Below the pieces are notes generated by a model. The model made no database searches, was not told where the DNA came from, and worked only from the letters and a program-made list of their open reading frames with translations. DNA of 5,712 nt from an uncultured Prevotellaceae bacterium (lineage in GTDB: Bacteria > Bacteroidota > Bacteroidia > Bacteroidales > Bacteroidaceae), in the NCBI GenBank assembly GCA_946644025.1, contig CAMPCG010000197.1, forward strand, positions 1-5,712, read 5' to 3'. The position numbers were made by a program, and so were the translations under genes. Shown here piece by piece: positions 1 through 5,683 of this stretch. The stretch's first letter is position 1. Each line of letters begins with the position of its first letter.

Positions 1-371
1 CCACGAAGTATGCTGAGGAGCTGGTGAAGAAGATGGAGAAGAGCGGCGCCAAGGCCTACCTGGTGAACACCGGATGGAACGGCACCGGCAAGCGTATCTC
101 CATCAAGGACACACGCGGCATCATCGACGCCATCCTGGGCGGAGACATCCTCAACGCTCCCACCAAGAAGATTCCTTACTTCGACTTCGAGGTTCCCACA
201 CAGCTCAACGGCGTGGCATGGGGCATCCTCGATCCCCGCGACACCTACCAGAACCGCGACGAGTGGGATGCTAAGGCTAAGGACCTGGCTGCACGCTTCA
301 TCAAGAACTTCAAGAAGTACGAAGGCAACGAGGCCGGCAAGGCTCTCGTAGCCGCTGGCCCGAAGCTCTAA
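1..371 (+). CDS. pckA: ATP-dependent phosphoenolpyruvate carboxykinase, C-terminal part (5' end outside window)
   Basis: This is the last 122 or so codons of a cytoplasmic PEP carboxykinase, which interconverts oxaloacetate + ATP and PEP + CO2 + ADP. In anaerobic Bacteroidales it commonly runs in the CO2-fixing direction toward succinate (family knowledge). The open frame begins at base 3 and enters from the left, so the true start is not visible; a GTG at 24 is internal. The fragment carries the family stretch [20 protein letters not shown], whose R-I and T residues form the adenine pocket in the E. coli enzyme. It then has LDPRDTY and ends in ALVAAGPKL, essentially identical to the E. coli C-terminus, so the 3' end is intact. 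The TAA stop is at 369-371, and a strong terminator follows 19 bases later. The gene converges with rpsJ. Promoter and regulation lie outside the window. Identity is very secure. Confidence 0.97.
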   Translation, partial: TKYAEELVKKMEKSGAKAYLVNTGWNGTGKRISIKDTRGIIDAILGGDILNAPTKKIPYFDFEVPTQLNGVAWGILDPRDTYQNRDEWDAKAKDLAARFIKNFKKYEGNEAGKALVAAGPKL

Positions 372-390
372 AGACTGAAGAGATTAATCC

Positions 391-424
391 AAAGAGAGGA
401 CATCGGTTGATGTCCTCTCTTTTT
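391..424 (+). terminator. Rho-independent terminator of pckA
   Basis: Bases 391-404 (AAAGAGAGGACATC) pair perfectly with 409-422 around a GGTT loop, giving a 14-bp stem. The final T residues of the stem and the following bases make a run of five T (420-424). It sits 19 bases after the pckA stop codon. On the opposite strand only three T residues follow the stem, so it should act mainly on + strand transcripts. Confidence 0.93.
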
Positions 425-449
425 GTGCATATAGCGTAGGCCCGGGAGG

Positions 450-492
450 AAAAACGAACGTGGGGCGGCGCTCTCAGCGAGCACCGCCCCAC
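450..492 (-). terminator. Rho-independent terminator of rpsJ
   Basis: Read on the minus strand, GTGGGGCGG (492-484) pairs with CCGCCCCAC (468-460). The stem continues inward through a G-U pair and four more Watson-Crick pairs to a 5-nt loop (474-478), for 14 pairs in all. Five T residues (454-450) follow after a 5-nt gap. It begins 31 bases after the rpsJ stop codon. The gap before the T run makes it slightly less ideal than the pckA terminator. Its presence argues that rpsJ transcription stops here and does not run into other ribosomal protein genes. Confidence 0.82.
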
Positions 493-523
493 GGACGATA
501 TGTTTGCGAATGAATGTTCTATC

Positions 524-829
524 CTATACCTTGATTTCCACCTCGACGCCGCTGGGGAGTTCGAGCTTCATCAGTGCGTCGACGGTCTTGGCGGTCGAGC
601 TGTAGATGTCGATGAGGCGCTTGTAGTCGCTCAGCTGGAACTGCTCACGGCTCTTCTTGTTGACGAAGGTAGAGCGGTTGACGGTGTAGATACGCTTGTG
701 GGTGGGCAGGGGGATGGGACCACTGATGGCAGCACCCGTGGCCTTCACGGCCTTCACGATTTTCTCGGCTGACTTGTCGACCAATTTGTGGTCGTAGCTC
801 TTCAGCTTGATTCTGATCTTCTGACTCAT
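524..829 (-). CDS. rpsJ: 30S ribosomal protein S10
   Basis: Complete 101-residue S10, a component of the head of the 30S subunit that, in E. coli, also serves as the transcription antitermination factor NusE. The sequence starts [20 protein letters not shown] and contains the S10 signature region [20 protein letters not shown] near residues 37-56. It ends [14 protein letters not shown]. Length and ends match Bacteroidales S10, so it looks full length and functional. The start codon is preceded on its strand by AACAACAAACA with no Shine-Dalgarno site, typical of highly expressed Bacteroidota genes. S10 normally opens a long ribosomal protein operon (rplC, rplD, rplW and so on), yet here it is flanked by its own promoter box and terminator, and its downstream neighbour is the convergent pckA. 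It may be a relocated single copy or a second copy; the window cannot decide. Confidence 0.98.
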   Translation of the reverse strand: MSQKIRIKLKSYDHKLVDKSAEKIVKAVKATGAAISGPIPLPTHKRIYTVNRSTFVNKKSREQFQLSDYKRLIDIYSSTAKTVDALMKLELPSGVEVEIKV

Positions 830-870
830 TGTTTGTTGTTGAATGATTAATATTAATGTTTACCAAAGCG

Positions 871-896
871 CCGCTAAAGAGTCATTTGCTCAGCGG
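871..896 (-). promoter_or_regulatory. Hairpin in the rpsJ leader
   Basis: On the minus strand CCGCT (896-892) pairs with AGCGG (875-871). Inside it GAG (891-889) pairs with CTC (881-879) around a 7-nt loop, leaving a TTT bulge (878-876). An alternative register extends the outer stem with a G-U and an A-U pair. The hairpin lies about midway between the predicted transcription start and the start codon, in a leader that is long for this group. Autoregulatory leaders are common for ribosomal protein genes, but this structure matches no leader I can name. The structure is visible; a regulatory role is inference. Confidence 0.4.
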
Positions 897-937
897 ACGT
901 CTTTTCGTCTTTGTTCGCCTTTTACGGTTTCGGGCTG

Positions 938-945
938 CAAAGGTA
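938..945 (-). promoter_or_regulatory. Predicted rpsJ promoter (-7 box TACCTTTG)
   Basis: The minus strand reads TACCTTTG followed by CAG, a perfect match to the Bacteroidota -7 consensus TAnnTTTG. No clear TTTG is found at the expected -33 distance (around 964-969), so only half the promoter is canonical. It would start transcription near 930 and give a leader of about 100 nt. It is the only consensus-quality match I found in the 216-bp gap between the EEP gene and rpsJ. Confidence 0.7.
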
Positions 946-1045
946 CTCATATTTTCTGGATTGAGCACGCTCTTTGCCGCAAAGGCCCCGGTATTTTAAG
1001 CATTTTTATATTTTCCGACTGTCCCCTAACGCCTGGGGGAAGGGC

Positions 1046-2116
1046 CTATTGGCGCTCCTTGATGAGATAGACCACGGTGGGCAGGTGGTCGCTGTAGCCG
1101 TTGAGCCAGGAGCCGCCGGCGTGGGTGCGCAGCATGTTGCCCTTGTAGCGGCCCTCCTTCTGGAAGAGGTAGTCGCGGCGAAAGACATGGTGGCGGAAGT
1201 ACTTCAGGCTTGAGCAGTCTATGCTGCTGGGCTTGAACTCCTTGTTGGACATGCCTTTGGGCTCGAGCAGCGAGCGCGAGAGGATAATCTGGTCGAAGAG
1301 GTTCCACTTGCCGTCGTACTGCAGCGTGCCGGTGCCGCTGGCGAGCACGTCCCACCAGGGGTTCCACAGCCCGTCGTGCTCCACGTCCTTCATCTTGCGC
1401 TTGGCGCCGAGTGCCTCGGCCATGGACTTGTCCTGCGGGTCGTCGTTCATGTCGCCCATGATGAAGATTTTCACCTTAGGGTCGTCCTTGAGCAGGGAGT
1501 CCTTGACGAGCCTTATCTGCCGTCCGCCCTCCTCGCGGTAGAAAGAGGTGACGCCGCGCGAGGGCAGGTGGTTGACGATGACGGTGACGTGCTCATCGGC
1601 CAGCGTCCCGCTGACGACGAGGAATCCTCGCGTGGCGCGGTCCTGGTCGTCGGGCTTGACGTAGACGTAGGGCACGAGCTTGACGTTGCGCACCTGGAAT
1701 AGCTTGGGATTGTATATCAGGGCGCAGTCCACTCCGCGCCTGTCGGGTCCCTCGATGTGGCAGAACTTGTAGCCGCGCGCCTTGAGGGGCTCCTGCTTGC
1801 AGAGGTCGGCCATGCAGCGGGCGTTCTCCACCTCGCTGACACCGATGACGGCACAGCCCTGGGGCGTCTTGTCGGTGCCCAGGTCGGCCAGCACGCGGGC
1901 CATGTTGCGCAGCTTCTGGTGATACTTCAGCCCGTTCCAGCGGTTCTGGCCGTCGGGCAGATACTGGTAGTCGTTCTTGCCCTTGTCGTGAATGGTGTCG
2001 AAGAGGTTCTCCAGGTTGTAGAAGCCTACGGCGTAGAGCGAGTACTGCTTCTCTTTGGCACAGGCCGAAAGGCCCAGCAGGAGGGTGAAGAGGACGAGAA
2101 TTGAAAATTTATTCAT
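1046..2116 (-). CDS. Endonuclease/exonuclease/phosphatase superfamily lipoprotein
   Basis: A 356-residue predicted envelope lipoprotein with a metal-dependent EEP (DNase I-like) phosphoesterase fold. Residues 1-19 (MNKFSILVLFTLLLGLSAC) form a lipoprotein signal with lipobox LSAC and Cys19 as the lipidated residue. The following AKEK lacks the acidic run of Bacteroidota surface-export signals, so a periplasm-facing position is likelier (inference). EEP motifs appear in order: FYNLEN (N34, E36), GVSEVEN (metal-binding E95), PDRRGVD (125-130), VNHLPSR (H183), GDMNDD (D222, N224), FDQIILS (274-280) and YSDHLP (D343, H344). All expected catalytic and metal positions are present. The substrate (nucleic acid, sugar phosphate or lipid phosphate) cannot be told. 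An upstream ATG at 2179 would add 21 residues, but it precedes the predicted promoter and would bury the signal peptide, so 2116 is preferred. The gene is divergent from the barrel protein gene. Confidence 0.93.
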   Translation of the reverse strand: MNKFSILVLFTLLLGLSACAKEKQYSLYAVGFYNLENLFDTIHDKGKNDYQYLPDGQNRWNGLKYHQKLRNMARVLADLGTDKTPQGCAVIGVSEVENARCMADLCKQEPLKARGYKFCHIEGPDRRGVDCALIYNPKLFQVRNVKLVPYVYVKPDDQDRATRGFLVVSGTLADEHVTVIVNHLPSRGVTSFYREEGGRQIRLVKDSLLKDDPKVKIFIMGDMNDDPQDKSMAEALGAKRKMKDVEHDGLWNPWWDVLASGTGTLQYDGKWNLFDQIILSRSLLEPKGMSNKEFKPSSIDCSSLKYFRHHVFRRDYLFQKEGRYKGNMLRTHAGGSWLNGYSDHLPTVVYLIKERQ

Positions 2117-2136
2117 AGCATATATATTTATGGGCG

Positions 2137-2167
2137 CGAAGATACGTAAAATTCTTGAAAAAACAAA
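2137..2167 (-). promoter_or_regulatory. Predicted promoter of the EEP lipoprotein gene
   Basis: The minus strand carries TTTG (2167-2164), a 19-bp spacer and TATCTTCG (2144-2137). This matches the Bacteroidota -33/-7 arrangement with one deviation (TTCG for TTTG). Transcription would start near 2130, about 14 nt ahead of the ATG at 2116. That excludes the longer start at 2179. Confidence 0.72.
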
Positions 2168-2193
2168 AGAACTTTGCAATATTTACTAAAAAT

Positions 2194-2225
2194 CTTGTCA
2201 CTTTGACTTTTTTTGCATAACTTTG
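2194..2225 (+). promoter_or_regulatory. Predicted promoter of the outer-membrane protein gene
   Basis: TAACTTTG at 2218-2225 is a perfect TAnnTTTG -7 box. A partial -33 match (CTTG, 2194-2197) lies 20 bp upstream. Transcription would start around 2232, leaving a leader of about a dozen bases before the ATG at 2244. The two -33 elements of this divergent pair are only about 26 bp apart, so one bound regulator could affect both genes (inference). Confidence 0.68.
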
Positions 2226-2243
2226 CCGAATATTTTTCACGAT

Positions 2244-3428
2244 ATGAGCAAGAAAACGACTATTCTTACAGCGGCCCTCCTTGTGGCAGCAAGCCACGTG
2301 TGGGCACAGTTCACGTCCGAGGCTGAGCTTGAGCCGCCCGTGAAATCATCAATGCGGAGCACCGCCTTCAGCCATCTGGACCTGGGCTTGGAACTGGGAA
2401 CGACGGGCATCGGCGTGCAGCTGTCTACACCCCTGACCAGCTGGGCGCGGCTGCGCACGGGATTCTCATGGATGCCGCCCATAGAGGTGCCCATGACCTT
2501 CGGCATACAGGTGGGCAACGACGCGGCGAAGAGCAGCTCGAGGTTCCAGAAGATGAGCAAGCTGGTGTACGACAACTATGGCATGACGCTCGACGACAGG
2601 GTCGACATGATTGGCAAGCCGGCAAACTTCTGGAACTGGAGCGTCATCGTAGACTTCTACCCGCTGAAGAACAACAAGCACTGGCACATCTCGGGAGGAT
2701 TCTACCTGGGCCCGTCGCGCATTGCCAAGACCTACAACACCGCCGAGGACGTGCAGTCGCTGCTGGCCGTGAACATATATAATAATATGTACGGGAAGTT
2801 CGTCAACGACTACATGGACTACTACATGCAGAAGGGCACCGACCACTACATCCCCGAGGTGCTCTACGAGGTGAAGCTCTTCGACCTGAGCGCCCTGGGC
2901 GAGCAATACGACGCCAACACCGACCCCGAGCTGCTCAAGCTGCTCAACAGGCGCTTCTCGGACTACGGCGCCATGGGCGTACACGTGGGAGACTACGTCA
3001 ACAATGTGTACTACGAAGAGGACGTGCTGCTGAAAGACCGCGAGGGCAACCTCGTGCTCGACGAGAGCGGCAACGCCATCATCACCCACCACAAGGGCGA
3101 CCTGTTGCACGCCGCCGGCGACCCCTACATCATGAAGCCCGACGTCAGCGGAATGGCCAAGGCCGACATGCACGTCAAGCGATTCAAACCCTACGTGGGC
3201 ATAGGCTACGAGGGCAACCTCTCGAAGAAGGACGACCGATGGAAGATTGCCATAGACGGAGGAGTGCTCTTCTGGGGTGGCTCGCCGACAGTGGTGACCC
3301 ACGAGGGAGTGGACCTGGTACACGACGTGAAGAACGTCAGCGGAAAGGTGGGAAGCTACGTCGACGCCATCGAAAAGTTCAAGGTCTACCCCATGGTCAG
3401 CGTCAGGTTCACCCGACGGCTGTTCTGA
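2244..3428 (+). CDS. Exported, probable outer-membrane beta-barrel protein of unknown function
   Basis: I do not recognise this 394-residue protein beyond its likely class. Residues 1-21 (MSKKTTILTAALLVAASHVWA) form a Sec signal peptide, probably cut before Gln22. Alternating polar/hydrophobic stretches typical of transmembrane beta strands occur near 45-62, 66-76, 131-142, 145-156, 313-325, 332-345 and 379-394. The chain ends in VSVRFTRRLF with a terminal Phe, the usual barrel-assembly signal. Residues of about 160-310 form a long, Tyr- and Asp-rich, non-barrel insert, perhaps an extracellular or periplasmic domain. A possible TTG start at 2223 overlaps the -7 promoter box and precedes the signal peptide, so ATG 2244 is chosen. 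The GH43 gene follows after 112 bp on the same strand. A role in glycan binding or passage would fit that neighbour but is guesswork. There is no TonB-receptor plug or SusD-like sequence. Confidence 0.85.
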   Translation: MSKKTTILTAALLVAASHVWAQFTSEAELEPPVKSSMRSTAFSHLDLGLELGTTGIGVQLSTPLTSWARLRTGFSWMPPIEVPMTFGIQVGNDAAKSSSRFQKMSKLVYDNYGMTLDDRVDMIGKPANFWNWSVIVDFYPLKNNKHWHISGGFYLGPSRIAKTYNTAEDVQSLLAVNIYNNMYGKFVNDYMDYYMQKGTDHYIPEVLYEVKLFDLSALGEQYDANTDPELLKLLNRRFSDYGAMGVHVGDYVNNVYYEEDVLLKDREGNLVLDESGNAIITHHKGDLLHAAGDPYIMKPDVSGMAKADMHVKRFKPYVGIGYEGNLSKKDDRWKIAIDGGVLFWGGSPTVVTHEGVDLVHDVKNVSGKVGSYVDAIEKFKVYPMVSVRFTRRLF

Positions 3429-3540
3429 CAGAAGGACTTCGCTTAGACAGAAGGACTTCGCTTTAGACAGAAGAACAGAAGGACATATTTCTTAGACGGA
3501 AGGATTTCCAGGACAGAAAGACAGAAAGACATATTAATAT
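3427..3540 (+). repeat. Degenerate GACAGAAGGAC tandem array before the GH43 gene
   Basis: The whole intergenic gap is built of related purine-rich units. Unit 1 is GACAGAAGGACTTCGCTTA (3427-3445). Unit 2 is the same with one extra T (3446-3465). Unit 3 begins GACAGAAGAACAGAAGGAC (3466-3494), unit 4 begins GACGGAAGGATTTCC (3495-3511) and unit 5 begins GACAGAAAGACAGAAAGAC (3512-3540). The first unit starts with the last two bases of the TGA stop codon of the barrel gene. Small inverted repeats recur inside units (GAAGGACTTC in units 1 and 2, GGAAGGATTTCC at 3498-3509). No TAnnTTTG promoter box and no T-tailed terminator are visible, so read-through from the upstream gene into GH43 is plausible. 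Confidence 0.85.
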
Positions 3541-5556
3541 ATGAGATTACTACTGACTGCCGCACTGCTGGCCGCAACGACGCTTACAGCACTGGCGAAG
3601 AAAGAGAAAACCACAGCCGAAGAGCCTAAGGACCCCAACGAGATGGTGGCCTACCTCTTCACGTACTTCAACAGCAACGACCCAAAGGACGAGCAGATAT
3701 GCTACGCCATCTCCGACGACGGCTATAACTACACACCGCTGAACCACGGACTGCCCGTCATCGAGAGCGACACCATCGCGCTGACACAGTGTGTGAGAGA
3801 CCCCCACATACTGCGCTGCGAAGACGGGAAGACGTTCTACATGGTGGCGACAGACATGCGCTCCGCTCTCGGATGGAGCAGCAACAGGGGCATGGTGCTG
3901 CTCAAGTCGACCGACCTTATCCACTGGCAGCACTCCACCGTGAACTTCCCCACACGCTACACCAAGGCGTGGAAGAACGTCATCCGCGTATGGGCGCCGG
4001 AGACCATCTACGACCACAAGGCCAAGAAGTACATGGTGTTCTACTCGCTGCGCACCAGCGACCCCGGTAGCTTCGACAAGATATACTACCAGTATGCCAA
4101 CAGCGACTTCACCGACCTGGAGGGCGAGCCGCGCTGGCTCTTCGACGCCGGCAACGCCACCATCGACGGCGACATTGTCTACAACGAGGCCGACCAGCTC
4201 TACCACCTCTTCTACAAGCAGGAGTCGGGGCGCGGCATCTACCAGGCCGTGGCCCGTCAGCTGACCGACCGCTGGCAGATGGTCGACGGCAACGTGGAGC
4301 AGACCAAAGAGGCCGTGGAGGGTGTCGGCGTGTGTCGCGCCATCGACGGCAAGAGCTGGATTATCATGTACGACTGCTACGGCAGCGGCCACTACCAGTT
4401 CTGCCGCTCGGAAGACCTGAAGACCTTCCAGTTTGTGCAGAACACCGAGACGAAGGGCAAGTTCACCCCCCGCCACGGCACCATCATCCCCATCACAAGG
4501 GCCGAGAAGGAGCGTCTGCTGCGCCACTACGGCAACTTCGCGCAGCCCATACTGCCCGGATTCCACGCCGACCCCGAGGTGCTCTACTCCGACAAGACGA
4601 AGAAGTACTACATCTACAGCACCACCGACGGCACGCCCGGATGGGGCGGCCACGACTTCAGCGTCTTCTCTTCGACCAACCTCAAGGACTGGACCGACGA
4701 GGGCAAGATGCTCGACGTGAAGGGCGACCAGGTCGGCTGGGCCACTGGCAACGCCTGGGCACCCGCCATCATCGAGGTGCCCTGCACCCAGAAGCTCCTC
4801 TCCTCCCTGCCATCAGGACTGTCGTCCCGCTTCTCCTCCCGCCCCTCTCACCTCTATTACTTCTACTTCTCGGCCCACAACCCCCAGTCTAAGCGCAAGG
4901 AGATTGGCGTGGCCGTGAGCGACTCGCCCACCGGCCCGTTCGTAGACAGCGGAGCGCCCATCGTCACCGATGCCGACCGTCCGCAGGAGGCCCGCGGCGG
5001 ACAGGCCATCGACGTCGACGTGTTCCGCGACCCGAAGAGCGGCAAGCACTACCTCTACTGGGGCAACGGTTTCATGGCCGGGGCCGAGCTCAGCGACGAC
5101 CTGCTCTCGGTGAAGAAGGAGACCATACGCCACCTGACGCCCGAGGGCGGCACGCTCGACACCTGGGCCTTCCGCGAGGGAGCCTACGTGTTCTACCGCA
5201 AGGGAACGTACTATTTCCTCTGGTCGGTCGACGACACCGGCTCGCCCAACTACCACGTGTGCTACGGCACGTCGAAGTCGCCACTCGGCCCCATCAACAT
5301 CGACCCTGAAAACTATCTGGTCATCCGCCAGAAGCCCGAAGACGGCATCTTCGGCACGGCCCACAACTCCGTCCTGCAGATTCCCGGCCGCGACGAGTGG
5401 TACATCGTCTACCACCGCATCAACAAGAACTTCATCGACCGCCACTTTACCCCAGGCATCCATCGTGAGGTGTGCATCGACCGCCTCACCTTCGACAAGA
5501 AGGGCCGCATCGTCACCGTCACGCCTACGCTGGACGGCCCCGCCCCACTCCAATAA
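3541..5556 (+). CDS. Secreted tandem-module glycoside hydrolase family 43 protein
   Basis: A 671-residue exported protein with two GH43-type five-bladed beta-propeller modules. Family members typically hydrolyse alpha-L-arabinofuranosides or beta-D-xylosides from plant polysaccharides; the exact substrate is not readable here. Residues 1-19 are a Sec signal peptide ending ALA, with no lipobox. Module 1 (about 36-320) has candidate general base D87 in RDPHI, WAPE at 151-154, pKa-modulating D209 in TIDGD and general acid E260 in VEGVG. Module 2 (about 331-671) has D344 in HADPE, APAI at 407-410, D491 in AIDVDVF and E546 in FREGAYV. Both sets look complete, so either or both modules could be active. 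An atypical Ser/Leu-rich insertion interrupts module 2 at about 415-437. The ATG at 3541 follows the AT palindrome ATATTAATAT and gives a clean signal peptide. The gene is possibly co-transcribed with the upstream barrel gene. Confidence 0.93.
   Translation: MRLLLTAALLAATTLTALAKKEKTTAEEPKDPNEMVAYLFTYFNSNDPKDEQICYAISDDGYNYTPLNHGLPVIESDTIALTQCVRDPHILRCEDGKTFYMVATDMRSALGWSSNRGMVLLKSTDLIHWQHSTVNFPTRYTKAWKNVIRVWAPETIYDHKAKKYMVFYSLRTSDPGSFDKIYYQYANSDFTDLEGEPRWLFDAGNATIDGDIVYNEADQLYHLFYKQESGRGIYQAVARQLTDRWQMVDGNVEQTKEAVEGVGVCRAIDGKSWIIMYDCYGSGHYQFCRSEDLKTFQFVQNTETKGKFTPRHGTIIPITRAEKERLLRHYGNFAQPILPGFHADPEVLYSDKTKKYYIYSTTDGTPGWGGHDFSVFSSTNLKDWTDEGKMLDVKGDQVGWATGNAWAPAIIEVPCTQKLLSSLPSGLSSRFSSRPSHLYYFYFSAHNPQSKRKEIGVAVSDSPTGPFVDSGAPIVTDADRPQEARGGQAIDVDVFRDPKSGKHYLYWGNGFMAGAELSDDLLSVKKETIRHLTPEGGTLDTWAFREGAYVFYRKGTYYFLWSVDDTGSPNYHVCYGTSKSPLGPINIDPENYLVIRQKPEDGIFGTAHNSVLQIPGRDEWYIVYHRINKNFIDRHFTPGIHREVCIDRLTFDKKGRIVTVTPTLDGPAPLQ
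4783..4851 (+). other. Pyrimidine-rich in-frame insertion in the second GH43 module
   Basis: GH43 proteins usually run from the APAI strand (407-410 here) through a short turn into a YYFYFSA-like strand (439-445 here). In this protein about 23 extra residues (415-437), starting CTQKLL and dominated by Ser, Leu, Pro and Arg, lie between them. The DNA is strongly pyrimidine-biased: CTCCT occurs twice in succession at 4795-4804, and TCCCGC recurs at 4825-4830 and 4837-4842. None of the eight serines uses AGC, the commonest serine codon in the rest of the gene. The reading frame stays open, so the product probably carries an extended surface loop. That this is an insertion is judged from family knowledge, without an alignment. 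Confidence 0.65.
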
Positions 5557-5660
5557 CTTCTTTAACTCCTTTATCTCCTTTAACTCCTTTAACTCCTTTA
5601 GCTCCTATATCTCCTTTAACTCCTTAACTCCTTTATCTCCTTTATCTCCTTTAACTCCTG
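5554..5660 (+). repeat. Twelve-unit 9-bp tandem array (TAACTCCTT type) after the GH43 gene
   Basis: Starting with the TAA stop codon itself, the sequence runs through twelve units: TAACTTCTT, TAACTCCTT, TATCTCCTT, TAACTCCTT, TAACTCCTT, TAGCTCCTA, TATCTCCTT, TAACTCCT (8 bp), TAACTCCTT, TATCTCCTT, TATCTCCTT and TAACTCCTG. Because 9 is a multiple of 3, several units place further TAA or TAG stops in the GH43 frame. One strand is pyrimidine-rich, the other an AAGGAG-rich purine strand. There are no unique spacers, so it is not CRISPR. It does not fold into a terminator. The repeat is directly visible; its function is unknown. Confidence 0.95.
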
Positions 5661-5664
5661 AGTC

Positions 5665-5678
5665 TACTTTAAAAAGTA
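5665..5678. repeat. Short inverted repeat TACTTT-AA-AAAGTA
   Basis: A perfect 6-bp inverted repeat with a 2-bp centre lies between the 9-bp array and the possible start codon at 5684. It has no T tail, so it is unlikely to be a terminator. It could be a protein-binding site or chance in AT-rich DNA. Confidence 0.35.
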
Positions 5679-5683
5679 CGAAC

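Larger units (their letters stand above)
830..1045. other. Intergenic region between the EEP lipoprotein gene and rpsJ
   Basis: This 216-bp gap holds the rpsJ promoter box, the leader hairpin, and a perfect 12-bp palindrome ATTAATATTAAT at 846-857, just upstream of the rpsJ start. It also has a short inverted repeat CTTTG-CCG-CAAAG at 972-984, upstream of the promoter box. No open frame with coding character, tRNA-like structure or convincing terminator for the EEP gene was found. A 4-bp CCCC/GGGG hairpin at about 1023-1038 lacks a T run. Confidence 0.6.

Noticed and set aside
1020..1045. Terminator for the EEP gene
   Set aside because: Only a 4-bp CCCC/GGGG stem with an 8- to 9-nt loop is seen, and no T run follows on the minus strand.
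1376..2104. Plus-strand open frames across the EEP gene
   Set aside because: They are complements of a gene with a full set of EEP motifs and have Val/Leu/Glu-biased composition typical of shadows.
2117..2179. Upstream ATG (2179) extending the EEP protein by 21 residues
   Set aside because: It lies upstream of the predicted promoter and would place the lipoprotein signal internally.
2466..3323. Antisense open frame (285 codons) opposite the barrel protein gene
   Set aside because: It is Val/His-rich shadow sequence with no signal peptide or motif. The + strand frame has a signal peptide, promoter and barrel C-terminus.
3427..3465. Hairpin terminator formed by the GAAGGACTTC elements
   Set aside because: The stems are 4 bp with a 2-nt loop and no T tract follows, so they are better explained as part of the repeat units.
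3550..4653. Long antisense open frame (367 codons) opposite the GH43 gene
   Set aside because: Its product is a monotonous Val/Gly/Ala/Leu-rich sequence expected from the complement of a GC-rich gene. It has no recognisable motif, and the + strand protein is clearly GH43.
5554..5660. CRISPR array, or a series of Shine-Dalgarno sites on the minus strand (AAGGAG repeats)
   Set aside because: Units abut directly without unique spacers, so it is not CRISPR. The AAGGAG copies precede no start codon of a real minus-strand gene, and this group rarely uses such sites.
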